64,000 bases of DNA from Nitzschia sp. DOCU1 (lineage: Eukaryota; Bacillariophyta; Bacillariophyceae; Bacillariales; Bacillariaceae). The DNA lies in the NCBI GenBank assembly GCA_951394045.1, contig OX595994.1, positions 124,001-188,000 on the forward strand, read 5' to 3'. Positions within the stretch are counted from its first letter, which is position 1. The number at the start of each line of letters is the position of its first letter. The notes beneath the pieces were generated by a model. That model saw only the letters and a list, made by a program, of their open reading frames with translations. It was not told where the DNA came from and searched no databases. This document shows positions 9,747 to 20,106 of this stretch, piece after piece. The translations under genes and the position numbers were made by a program.

Positions 9747-10244
9747 TGACTGGCGAGTTACTCTGTGGTGGACGGCGTCGGGAAGAAAGCAAAGCAGGGT
9801 ACAGTTATATCGACTAGATGATCCCTAAATTGTTGGATCTGCATCGAACGGCGAGAGAACTCTCGTATCGCCTTGATGTGCTTCAGCGGAAATCGTCAGC
9901 AAATTTTTTTTATTCATTGCACAGAATAGCCTTTTCTAATTGATCCTGAATCAGTTTCTAGTAGTGGAAAATATGGTGTTAAGATGGGTTTCTAGTAGAA
10001 ATCCATTTTGCACTAGCCGGCATTCGGTTACGATTTGTTGGCATGGCGGCATTGATACTAGTAGATTTCCAACGACAGGGACACACCATATCGGGATGCC
10101 AGAAATGCTAGCTCCACCCTCGCAAAAAGGCGAACACTCTGAATGTTTCTGGATGCGAGATAAAACTGCTGCGGTGCCACCCACGCCTAAGGATCGATCT
10201 CCCACCATGATCCCGTAGTCTAGTACACGCCCCCTTCACTCAAC
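9747..10244. other. Convergent intergenic region, no feature seen
   Basis: Spacer between the DUF4050-like gene and the COA5-like gene. Open frames here have no recognisable protein. Confidence 0.4.
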
Positions 10245-10620
10245 TTAGTAGGCTCGAGGACCCCGAATTCTTGTCCGCATATTCAATTGTGAGTGTTTGC
10301 ACAAATAATAAGCGTTTCGTTGTGCCTTGCATTCGTCGTCCTTGTCGTTCTTCAAGCATTCATAGATGGACTTTCCATCCTTTTTGACGCAGGGCGATTC
10401 TTCCATGCAAGTCAATAAACTCAAGGCGGCTTCCGAACAAGCTTTTGGCTTTTGAATAAAAAGCAGAGAAACAGAAGGAGGTCAGATTTCGAACGAACTA
10501 TGCGACGACGCGACTGGTAGACGGCCCGCGGGCGAGAAATAGCATGCCCCATCATTTCAGAGATCTTCTTGGCATAATCACCCCCCTTATAACAACAATC
10601 GGCACATCATTCCTCACCAT
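10245..10620 (-). CDS. COA5: Cytochrome c oxidase assembly factor COA5/PET191-like
   Basis: The main exon (10245-10448) encodes 67 residues with two CX9C motifs (C-SEAALSLLT-C and C-KAQRNAYYL-C), a central SPCV and the tail MRTRIRG. This is the PET191/COA5 pattern. These proteins sit in the mitochondrial intermembrane space, are oxidised into a helical hairpin and help build cytochrome c oxidase. The exon has no in-frame Met. My best model puts a start ATG at 10618-10620, directly followed by the donor GTGAGG, with a 169-bp intron ending AAAAG at 10449. The coding start would then be M-PKAC. The exon call is firm; the one-codon first exon is inference. Confidence 0.8.
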
Positions 10621-13317
10621 TCTCTTATAGACCAGGATGTCGCCCTTGAATATCAACACACTTTGTCCAACGATGATGTAATCAGCAAGTAAAAGCAAGC
10701 TTTTGGCTTTCAACGTCTGTGGTGTGGTCGATGGATGAGACGTGGCGCGCGCGAATTTGGCGAGAAGCCGACACAAAAAAAATTGCGGGAAAAGCCAAGA
10801 TAGACGAGCACGCCGCGTCGACGTCATTTGCTTCCATTGCCATTGTCGCCCATCTCCAAACTGAAACTATTCATTCATCATGAAGGCTAGCTGCACATCT
10901 TGTTATAAAAAGCAGTAGAGCTACGCTATTTGGTGCGTGTTGCAAGATAGTTCCATGTCCAGCAGACGCACTGGCGCATGTGAAAGCTTCAATCGACCCT
11001 CGGCGATGACAACACTCGCGGCCTCTAGTCATCGTAGAAACGGCATGTTCTGTTCTTGCCTTTGATCTTGACACTACCGTAGAGAGATTCGAAGCACGGT
11101 CGTGTAGACGCGCTCGGTAGAAGTCACTGGACAAAGCGTGTGATCGGTGCTGTCCGAACCAGACTGTCTAATTCGCGGTCCAAGAATCGCCAATGTTTCT
11201 CACGGTAGCGACGCTTCCAAAGTCATCACAGCGGTCGTAAATGCCATGTCACGACGCGGTGCTAATGTGATGAACTGTACGATGCATAAAAGATTCATCC
11301 GGATGAAGTGGCTCTACAGAAAGGGAGGTCACGGCAAGACTGCTACTGGTCCAACCAGCAGTGGACTTGGCACGTCGAAGCGACGTGAACGGACCTACAT
11401 GAGCTTGGGCACTGGGAATCGTCGGAGCAGCTTTATTCTCTCGTCGCATTTGTCAGCAGTTTCGGAACATTTATGGTGAAACTTGCTTATCAAAATGACA
11501 GCCACTCTAGTGTCATCCGGAGCAAGCTCATTGGTGGACAAAAGATCCCTCTAGGATCGATTGCCAGAGAAATGCGTCGGTACTGTCGTCGGAGAGGTAA
11601 TGCAAGCATTTTCAGGCAGAGCTTTCATTGAAATTCCCAATGGATTGGAGGCTTAGTCATTGCGACCGCGATTGTCGATTATGATGCGGTCTAGTAGCCA
11701 GACGCATTCCTTGGTTTGGAGGGAGTTTTGTATCATGATAAGCATATGGCAGCATTCTCTCTTTGGAGGCAAGTCATTCATGGTCCGTCACAAGACGGAA
11801 ATGGTATCATTGGTCTGGTATGTCGCGCCACCGCCCAGGATAGGTAACAAGATATCGGATGCTTGACTACCGCCATGACTGAGTTTCTTGAAAACCTTGT
11901 CGCCCAGCCGAGGTTCCTGGCATTTAGGTGGAGCAGTTCGCGTGTCAAGAAGAAAGGCGTTGTATGAAGCAAGATTTGCTTGGCGAAGAAGTTACCCAAG
12001 CTTCGTTGAAAAAGTTTTCAAGGGTGGTACCTTCCCTGCCCGGATTCTCTTTCATGACAACTGAAGTTTGTTTAGCGTCGGGTTCTTCCTCTAAGGGCAT
12101 AATGGAACCGTCACCACGTTTCACAAGTCGTCGGCCTAGAGTGGGGAACCAACCATTGGACTGGTATCGTACAAGACTCGAGATTGAACAAAACACAAAC
12201 TGTCCAACACTACTAGCTGCTAGTGGAACGACCAGCTAGAAGAAGAAGTGCTTCCACACCCCAATACTCCTGGTCTGCTCTACTCTAGACCCTCTACACT
12301 GCGCACTCAGGTAATGGGGAGAACAAGTATAAGGGTATGGCAACCAATGGGAGGACTGCGAAGACCCGATGCCCGAAAAAGTGGTACTCGCCAACGATAC
12401 CATGTTGGTGACGAGGACCGCTACTCCTATCAATGGTTCTTGCTGACTTCCCGGGGATGAATCGTAGCCGCCCTCATGCTAGCTAGTCCTCCTACCTACC
12501 GCTGCCGAGGGTGTACGTTTACTCTGATAAGTCCTTCGCATCTACCGGTAGAAGTATCATTGCCACCCACGACTGGCTCGAGCAACTCCTTTTGCAGGGT
12601 AGCTATGGTATCGAACGCTACCGGTGCCAGCAGGGAAACTAGTAGAGCAGACCATGATCGATACCCCGGCTTTACGGCGTGATAAGTCTACAGGCAGTCC
12701 AACGCTACCATTTACGACGAATAGAGCAGAGGCTTTGTTTGAGACGACGATGACTTTTCCATGCAGGAAGCAAGAAGTTGGTCCAAAGAATGAGGAGTAA
12801 GATATCACCCCATAACGTTCTGCATACAGACCGTAGTTGTTCTTGTTGGCTATCAAAACCATTAAAGAGTGAAACTAACTTCGATAGAGGCATAGTGTCG
12901 CGGCAAGGGTAATAGCTAAGGGAGCGGGGGGGGGCGGGAGAGAAGACGACTCTTTGTTGGATTTCTTTCAGGTTCATTGAACGGCAGTGCCACTGGTTCG
13001 TTGCTTCCTGGGAAGTCACACTTCGTTGAAGATGGGCTATTCTTTGGCAGATTGGTTACAATGAGATGATGGCGGAGACATTAAATACATTTGTTCCTAG
13101 CGACTCACTATGGTACCTATTTAATGTTTCTACCGTGATCGAGACATGAAGGAGGAAATAGCCCATCGGCACTGAAGTTCCGTAGTGATCGTTTTGGGCA
13201 ATTGAGATCGCTATGTATCGCCAGAGATCGCGATCCAGAAGCTAACAAAAGAAGGATAAATATCGTATCCGATGCCCTACAGTATCTGCGGTATCCAAGG
13301 TTACACCGCGAAAAGAA
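10621..13317. other. Gene-poor 2.7-kb stretch
   Basis: No frame here is convincing. A plus-strand frame at 11147-11479 followed by a shifted frame to about 11600 could be a decayed gene, but I cannot assign it. There is a 12-bp palindrome TCTACCGGTAGA at 12541-12552 and a run of nine G near 12926. The final 60 bases are the leader of the next gene. Confidence 0.4.
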
Positions 13318-14271
13318 ATGGTGAAAGCCTTTTCTATCCCCGCACCATCCTGTTACGACGTCTCCTCTCTTCTTTTGAATACGTTTGCTCTTGCAGCCAT
13401 GTCAGTTACCTTTTCTCCACTTCCCTCTCCAGTTCGTTATGTCCCTAAGCCAAGACGCTCAATATTTGACGCGTTGTTCTACAAGGGCGAAGACATTGAG
13501 CAATTCCGGAATGACGCCTTGAACGAGAGAGACTTTCCTACAGATGCTGATGAAGAAGACGAGGATGCAGCTCAATCCCAATCCGAGCCTTTTACTACTC
13601 GCGCACGACAACCAAGAGAAAAACGGGGATCTCGTACTAAAGATGGGGCTCGACCCCAGCGTCAAGCAAGAGGACGATCTGAGCCAGCAGGGGGGACGAC
13701 AACGCCCAATAGTGATCGCCGTAGTCCTCGACGAGCAGCACCCGTGGCAAGGGCGACGGGCATGGTATTCACAGAGGCGCCTGTCCTATTGCCGATACCT
13801 AATTTGGACGACGGCGACGGCGATGCGGCGGGTGCTGCTGCTCCTACTACTACTAGCCCTGCGGATGTTGTTAATGCAGCTGCTGTTACGGCGTCATCTG
13901 GAGAGTCTTCTCCTCGTGAGCAAAACACAAAAATGAATTCCTTTCGAAACTTGTTAAATGCCCTGCCAGGGACAAGTGCACGGAAACTAGCGACGGAGCG
14001 CCCCAAAATGGAGCGTGACAGTAATGATCCTTCGAACCAGACTGGGTCATTGCGTAAGTTGTTAAATGCCTTGCCTGGAGGCAGCCGGCGTCGACTGGCG
14101 ACACAACAATTCGACCGCCCCCAAATGGAACGTGGTTCGTCTCAAAACCAAGGAGGCTCATTTCGAAAATGGATTGGACGAAACCTCCGACCGGCGAGAG
14201 ATATCACAATAGAATCACCTGTTCTCCTCCAGGAAAAAGCAGAAGACAAAGAAGAAGAGGCGAAACCATGA
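13318..14271 (+). CDS. Unknown protein with an LFYK-type motif and two LLNALPG repeats, 317 aa
   Basis: Intronless frame. Residues about 48-67 read SIFDALFYKGEDIEQFRNDA. This matches SIMDLLFWKEEEIAEFRVEA in the small protein at 49462, so the two share a short conserved module. A long disordered Arg/Pro/Ala/Thr-rich middle follows. The C-terminal third has two repeats of about 35 residues, each starting SFRNLLNALPG or SLRKLLNALPG and ending in a KMER/QMER segment, then a third partial copy (SFRKWIGRNL). I do not know a function. Charge and repeats suggest a binding or scaffold role, which is inference only. A second Met downstream (MSVTFSPL) is an alternative start. Confidence 0.65.
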   Translation: MVKAFSIPAPSCYDVSSLLLNTFALAAMSVTFSPLPSPVRYVPKPRRSIFDALFYKGEDIEQFRNDALNERDFPTDADEEDEDAAQSQSEPFTTRARQPREKRGSRTKDGARPQRQARGRSEPAGGTTTPNSDRRSPRRAAPVARATGMVFTEAPVLLPIPNLDDGDGDAAGAAAPTTTSPADVVNAAAVTASSGESSPREQNTKMNSFRNLLNALPGTSARKLATERPKMERDSNDPSNQTGSLRKLLNALPGGSRRRLATQQFDRPQMERGSSQNQGGSFRKWIGRNLRPARDITIESPVLLQEKAEDKEEEAKP

Positions 14272-14666
14272 CTCCAGGGATTGATATTAGAAAACCATTG
14301 GATCCAACCGAATTCATATGCCAGCGGCGATTACAGACGATTGCTCAGCTTAATTATAGGAAACCAAATGAGTTATAATATAATCCTTTCTACTTCTTGT
14401 CTAACACTTGCAGTAGATCTCGGTCGGTGTCGTCCTCTAGATGACGGAAACCTCCCTGATGAGTGGAATTCATGGACAACCTGTATATCAGACAGGCAGC
14501 GCTTTGAATTTTTCTGGCAGCACCGCTTGCCTGTCGTAAGACTTCATTTCGAGAATTTGGCTCAAGTAATTTCGCGCTTGAGAATCAGTATGAAGAAAGC
14601 TTGGGAAATAGTCTCCCATCTTCGCAAGAAGCAGCTTCACACAACATGCACTACTTATTGGCAAGC
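14272..14666. other. Convergent intergenic region, no feature seen
   Basis: Spacer between the repeat protein and the MBL-fold gene. No supported element. Confidence 0.4.
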
Positions 14667-15990
14667 TCATCTTCGCAAAACAGACCACTGCTGAAGCTCT
14701 TGAATGGCGGGTTGCATATCTTTCAAACGCTCTTCCGAATTAGTAGCATGATTGTAGTCTCGGACATGGCCGTGCCCAGGGGCGACCAGAGACCATTCTA
14801 GTTCTGCCAATAGTGGCAAAATTTTCGATTGAAGGCTTCGATTGTTGCCGTAGCGAGGAAAGGAAGTCATGCGGCCTCCATCTCGAGTCGTAAACGCATA
14901 CGTGTCTCCGGTGAAAATCACACCTGGACTCTCGCCAGCAGTCGGACGCTTCCACAAGGTAATACTGCCAGGAGAATGACCGGGGGTATGCACCAGAACC
15001 ACATCCGCAGTATTATCACTTGACGGTGCAGTCGTTGGATTGGTGATGGGGTTTCCGTCCAAATCAAAGAATTGAAGCTGTTGCTCGGTCGATTGTTCCT
15101 GTAGCAAAACCTCAACCTTTTCTAACGTACTGTCGCCCAGCCAATTGTGCCGGCCCAAGTCTCCAGAATGAAAGATACGTTTCAAATTTGGATACTGCGC
15201 CTTCCAATCATTATGCCCCGTGGTGTCGTCGACATGAGTCAACAACATGTACGATGGACCGTCGGGACCCGTCACTTCCTCCACTGCCCGAACCGCCGAT
15301 TTGGAAAATTTGGGAGTATCGACCAGAATCCATCCATAGACGTTTGATTTTACCAAGTAAGGGACTGCTCCGAACGTTGCTTCGCTGTGATGACCAACAA
15401 AATATACATTTTCGACACGTGGCGAGACGGCAAGCGGAAAAGGGTGCGCTAGACCATTGAATTTAGGATTGATTGCCAGCTGCGACACCAATTCTTCTTC
15501 CAATGGCGTTAGCAATTGCAAATCACCGCGATGGCTGCGTTGAGCGTTGGTTTCGGTTCGAATCGCTGCAACTGGACATGCTGCCAAGGCAGCGCGGGCC
15601 TGTGTAATGTCGTGTGACGTTTGAGGTTGACGATGTACCACATGGGCTCCATCCTTGGGCGAACGCGAAAAAACGGTAGGGGCAAACTGTGCACATGCCG
15701 CACAGTTGATGCACTGTGGTAAAATAATAATTGCAATAGCAACAGCAAATGTTAATGCTTCGGTCTTTGATTTCCCTGATTTGCCAGACTTGCAAAGCGC
15801 ATACCTTGTCGTTCACGTACAAAGGCCCGGGGACATTTTCATCCAGTCGTTTTGGTGCTGCAGAAAGTGCGGTTATTGTCGGTGCCAGCAAAGATGATGC
15901 CTGGCGGTTAGCACCTGGGGGCAGAAAGGCAGAAGTGTATGGCCGTGTGGAGGTCACCGCTCCTACCAGTAGAAACAAAGTCGACTTCAT
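14667..15990 (-). CDS. Plastid-targeted ferredoxin-like / metallo-beta-lactamase fold protein
   Basis: Exons 15805-15990 and 14667-15713, with a 91-bp GT-AG intron. The product is 410 residues. Exon 1 is a bipartite presequence: a hydrophobic signal peptide ending TSAFLPPG, which fits the diatom plastid motif with Phe after the cleavage site, then a Ser/Ala-rich transit part. Exon 2 opens with a 4Fe-4S ferredoxin-type cluster (CINCAAC, later CPVAAI). It continues into an MBL domain with THVDDTTGH (about residue 220), HTPGHSPGS, FTGDTYAF and VAPGHGH, the usual metal ligands of glyoxalase II-like hydrolases. Ferredoxin-MBL fusions of this kind also occur in plant plastids. The substrate is unknown. 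Confidence 0.88.
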
Positions 15991-16687
15991 TTTAGGTTGT
16001 CAGCGTCAGCGATGATGGCAGTACGATACGATAGCGACAAGAGTTCAATGAGCTGCGCATTCGGCGGCAGTCTCGATGCCGAGTTCTTGAAATTGTAAAC
16101 TTCAGAACGGAACCACAATGTCCTAGCCCACTTCGTCCTTTCAAGTTCGAAGATCTTCGTCGGCTGATCTGGAACAATGAGAAGACCCTTCTATTACTAC
16201 TAGTAGACGCTGAAACGTGGACATGCTTCGACACCTATTGAAATGGATTGCCGCCGCCGAATCAATCAAAGCTATCGATGGCGCTGGTGGGAACCCGTCG
16301 GAGGGAAGTTCATGGAGGAACGCGCGACCGCGCGCGTATACAAAATGTCATGCCGGCGCTATCGCAGGCCATGCGCTTCCTCGTATCCCGGGTTTCTCAC
16401 AAAACGTACAGTAAAGGTGCTACTTGTCTCTCAACTAAAGAGCTAGCTAGAGTCGATAGACGGAAGTTAACAGAGACAAGCCTACTTATCGTTACAAGCG
16501 GTCGTTGATGTGTGCTTCTGTTACCAATTAGTCGTGGCTATTTGCTCTTGCTATTTGGACGAGTCGTGAAACCATGATGCTCTGGTGAGCAATTATGGTG
16601 CTACTACTAGGCACAGTGAGAGTAGGGAAGAAAGTAGTATTCGCTGGCTGCTAGGTCTTTTCTTTGGTGGAATCTGAGCTAAAAACA
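15991..16687. other. Intergenic, no gene seen
   Basis: Contains the palindrome CTACTAGTAG at 16197-16206. The upstream part should hold the promoter of the plastid MBL gene. The short frames here show no protein features. Confidence 0.4.
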
Positions 16688-17338
16688 TCATGAACTTTGC
16701 TGCTGGGCAATAGCCATCGCTGCTCGTCTCGCCTCCGCGGCCCCCAGCTGGTGCTTTCGTCTTCTTGATTCAACAAGCGTTCGCTGCTTACGGCTTAGCG
16801 TCGAAGTGATCCAGCTGGCAACTTTTCCCCGGAAAGATTGGCGGGTACATTGTGCAACCTTCTTGGTGGGCACCCTGCTAGCGGTCGCTTCTGCTTCGTC
16901 ATCAAAATCTGTGCAACCGTACATGTCTTGCCGCGCGCCTTCTGCTTGCTGAATTTCTCGTAACGAAAAGCCATAATCTATCAACAAGTCTATTCTGTCG
17001 GATCCGGAAGTACAGCCACGAATAGTTGTTTGGCTTGTTGTTGCTCCATCAGGGCAACATAGCGGGTTCACGGGAGTTGGCTCGCACTGGAGGTATCTCC
17101 ATCCAATACTTAATGCTGCCAAGACTTCGTGGTCGCCATCAATGATCCGTTCATATTCTCGAACTTCTACCGATCCAAAAGAAACACCAGTTCGGTTTGA
17201 CAAAGACGATGATTGGGAGGAAAGAGACGTTTTCTCGCTTCGCGACAAAAATTCCGTGTCAATGACTGTGTCATCATCGACTTGTCTAATGGCGGTTGAC
17301 GCTTGCGGCGATTTCATTACAAATTCTTCTTTGACCAA
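16688..17338 (-). CDS. VREYER-family protein A, 216 aa, unknown function
   Basis: Intronless frame with a disordered Ser/Thr-rich N-terminus. Motif 1 follows: VSFGSVEVREYER (residues 52-64), then IGWRY (78-82). Motif 2 is RIDLLIDYGFS (115-125). The C-terminus is basic (SRKQRTLVESRRRKHQ). The same two motifs in the same order occur in two other genes of this window (18667-19263 and 37593-37997). I know such proteins as an abundant small-protein family in diatom genomes, with no function assigned. The basic tail could bind nucleic acid or membranes, which is speculation. A second Met at residue 8 is an alternative start. Confidence 0.8.
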   Translation of the reverse strand: MVKEEFVMKSPQASTAIRQVDDDTVIDTEFLSRSEKTSLSSQSSSLSNRTGVSFGSVEVREYERIIDGDHEVLAALSIGWRYLQCEPTPVNPLCCPDGATTSQTTIRGCTSGSDRIDLLIDYGFSLREIQQAEGARQDMYGCTDFDDEAEATASRVPTKKVAQCTRQSFRGKVASWITSTLSRKQRTLVESRRRKHQLGAAEARRAAMAIAQQQSS

Positions 17339-18666
17339 AAATTATAGTAGTGTAATTGTCTTTTTGAATTGCTCTTGTGCTCCACTGGGCGATGGTGGGA
17401 TGCTGAAGTCGAACCTTCATGCAGAGGTACAGGAAACTCTCGTTGAGGTGATTTTGTGAAGTTGCTTTACTTGGATCAATTTGGAACCTTTCTTCCAATT
17501 TTCTCCACTTAGGATCATGTTTTTGGAACAATGAAGATGCGGGGTTTGCATACGTAGCCTTCTCTCAAAGACAGCAATTCCAATAGCCCCAACAGCTGCG
17601 AAGACGGAAAGCGCCCGCAATTAACCCGAATTAGATGAATCATCGAGTCGATCGTCATCGCACATCACATCTATCGATAGCGCCGCTATGCCATGTTTCG
17701 TTCATTAGTGCTACTAGGGAGTCAGGCCGTGACGGTGATAATTAAGGAAGCAGTAAAGTTCTTCCGGTATGGTATGATATGCCCCGCTATCTCCCGGTAC
17801 TATGGTCGGTAGACAAGCTCCGTGGTGGTATTCAATAAAAAGCATGAAGCTTGCCATCTCACGAGGATCACAAACTCCTATAGAAACACTTTGGTGTTCA
17901 TCTTGTAATATTGTAGTCGATAAGGGGCTCAGGAATTATGCTTCTTGCGCCGGGGGAGGGTCCACCCTGATTGAATCGTATAGAAAGCGACCGGGAACGT
18001 TCGTTATTCTTGCTAAGAACAAGTCGCGATGACGATGACGTCTTTTAATTCGTTCTCCCCCGTGAAAAGCACATGGCACTACACGCTGAAGGATGGACAG
18101 CAATGATGCCTCAGTGAATCACTTCGCCCATTCATTCAGGCGCATTTCAATCTATAATACATGATCGTCTGACCCGACGACAAGCCGACTGGTGGTGTGA
18201 CGATGGAACAATCGGTCCAAAGTCGAGCATGCACCCACGGGGCGGGGCGCCTTGTGGTCCGATCAGAATCGTCTACATCAAACCCCACGACAAACAATCC
18301 ATAGTACATGATCGTCTGCTGACCTAGACAGTCGGCGCATGTGCTTGAATTGGCCCGCAGTCGGCTATCAAGACTGCTCGGGGGGGCGCCTGGTGTAGCA
18401 TATCGGGTTCTTGAAGCTTACTACCGAGAAGAAGATCAAAAGGCGCCCGGTTGTCAATCTTTGATGGTTGACTACCTGTAGACATATTGCTGCTTCGAAT
18501 TTTTCCATAAACAAACCAAAGACTTCGCATTCGGACACGCCACTAGTCGTACGGGGCGGGTCATGAATGGCGACTAGGAAAACGACTAATCAACGGCCTT
18601 TATGTACATTTAGATGGTAAATGACTGTTTGCCTTAGAGTGGGCTTCTTGTAGACCTGAATTATTT
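17339..18666. other. Intergenic, no gene seen
   Basis: 1.3 kb without a supported gene. A short sequence around TACATGATCGTCTG occurs twice (about 18160 and 18305), in an otherwise unremarkable spacer. Confidence 0.4.
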
Positions 18667-19263
18667 CTATTGTGCTGGGGCCAGGCTAGCATCCCTCCGT
18701 CGGAACCAACTTTTCCTTGTTCCTTTCATGTTTTCACATTCATCATAATACTGAATCAGAATCAACGTTTCGTGTTCACTCTTGGTGGTGCACAAGCTCT
18801 TCTTGCTCACGAGTACTGATGGCTTGAAGCCTCGCATAGTCGCATCGACCGATAGCCCTTTACTTCTGCTTGTTCGTGGGATCAACGCAGAGAAAACGGC
18901 AGCGATTGGACGCGAAGACGTTCTTCTCTTTGTTGGCCGCTGCCAATTGGAGACCTCGTCCCCGTAGGAACCACGCTCATTCTCTCTGCTTTCTCTCCAA
19001 AATGCTTCCAGTTCGTAGTCGGAAGCGCCGTATTCTTCCATCAGGTCCAATCTTTGTGTCGGATTCAATGCTGGCAGCCTGTCGCTTGTCAGTCTTCGCT
19101 TTCCGCTACGTGGCTGCTTTGGGCCTGTTGTTTTTGTGTTGTAGCTCCATCCAATGGCCAATCCCACGAATGCAGAACTTGCATTAACATCTAGAATCCG
19201 TTCGTATTCTCGGACATCGACTGTTGAAGAGAACGATACCATGTTGATCGGGGTAGCAAGCAA
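18667..19263 (-). CDS. VREYER-family protein B, 198 aa, unknown function
   Basis: Second member of the family, on the same strand as A and 1.3 kb away. Motif 1 lies almost at the N-terminus (VREYER 17-22, IGWSY 37-41). Motif 2 is RLDLMEEYGA (71-80), separated from motif 1 by a Lys/Arg/Pro-rich linker. The tail is basic. Outside the motifs A and B are barely similar, so they are old paralogues rather than a recent tandem copy. The frame starts MLATPINMVSF; the Met directly before VSF is a possible alternative start. Confidence 0.75.
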   Translation of the reverse strand: MLATPINMVSFSSTVDVREYERILDVNASSAFVGLAIGWSYNTKTTGPKQPRSGKRRLTSDRLPALNPTQRLDLMEEYGASDYELEAFWRESRENERGSYGDEVSNWQRPTKRRTSSRPIAAVFSALIPRTSRSKGLSVDATMRGFKPSVLVSKKSLCTTKSEHETLILIQYYDECENMKGTRKSWFRRRDASLAPAQ

Positions 19264-19901
19264 TACTGTTTGTTGATGAAATGTTGTGAGAGCACGGAGT
19301 CAGCGCGTGCTGTGGTCCAACTCTGCCGATGAGCGATGATACGCAGCGGGAATGACGATGGGGAGAAATCCACCAAGCAGTGTTGATTCACAAAAATGAG
19401 TCGGTACTTGGCGAATCGCTTCCCTGATGGATGCGGCATTTGAGCCTTCTTCAAAGTGGGCTTATCTAAAGGGGTCATTTCTTTAGATCCATCAGTGCCA
19501 CGAAACTGCGCTTGCAATCCCGTTCACGACCAGCAGAATTTCGAAACTGCGTTGATGACGTTCGCCCTCCATCAACTGTGAATCTCATTCAGCAAGATGG
19601 GCCAGCGACTTGAGAAAGTGAACCGGCGAAAACAACAATACCCCACACCAAACAGTTCGCTTGGCGTCGACGACGATCGACACCATAAACTTCGCATTTG
19701 TAGCATGGGGGCATCCGTCTACAATGGTTCGCGCCAGTTGAAATGAAGGTAGTAGACGCACGCATTCGAAAGATTGGGGTTGGCACTTCAACTGCTGCCA
19801 ACCGACTCTACGGACTAAAACGGGTTTTGCATGATTAGCGACGACTCTATGGGCGCGACAACGCATAGGAAAATACCCTAACGGATGTTTTCCCGCAAAA
19901 A
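19264..19901. other. Intergenic, no gene seen
   Basis: Spacer upstream of VREYER gene B. No supported element before the first palindromic box. Confidence 0.35.
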
Positions 19902-19917
19902 AGACCGAATTCGGTCT
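19902..19917. repeat. Palindromic box 1
   Basis: AGACCGAATTCGGTCT, a perfect 16-bp palindrome. Confidence 0.8.
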
Positions 19918-20088
19918 CGGTTCTTCCCACCATACCTAAAAATCATTCAATGTATACAAAACTGTAGACAGCATATTCTAACTCTACTCTTGTCGAGCTT
20001 TATTTTGATATATAACATGTATATGATTATTTTGCTTTATAGCTACGAACGAGACCACTTTTGGTTGGCAATTTGTTGAGGGGCTGCC

Positions 20089-20106
20089 GAGACCGAATTC
20101 AGTCTC
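20089..20106. repeat. Palindromic box 2
   Basis: GAGACCGAATTCAGTCTC, the same 18-bp palindrome with one mismatch between its halves. Confidence 0.8.

Noticed and set aside
11147..11600. Possible decayed gene on the plus strand
   Set aside because: Two frames in succession look mildly coding, but no family or splice signal supports joining them.
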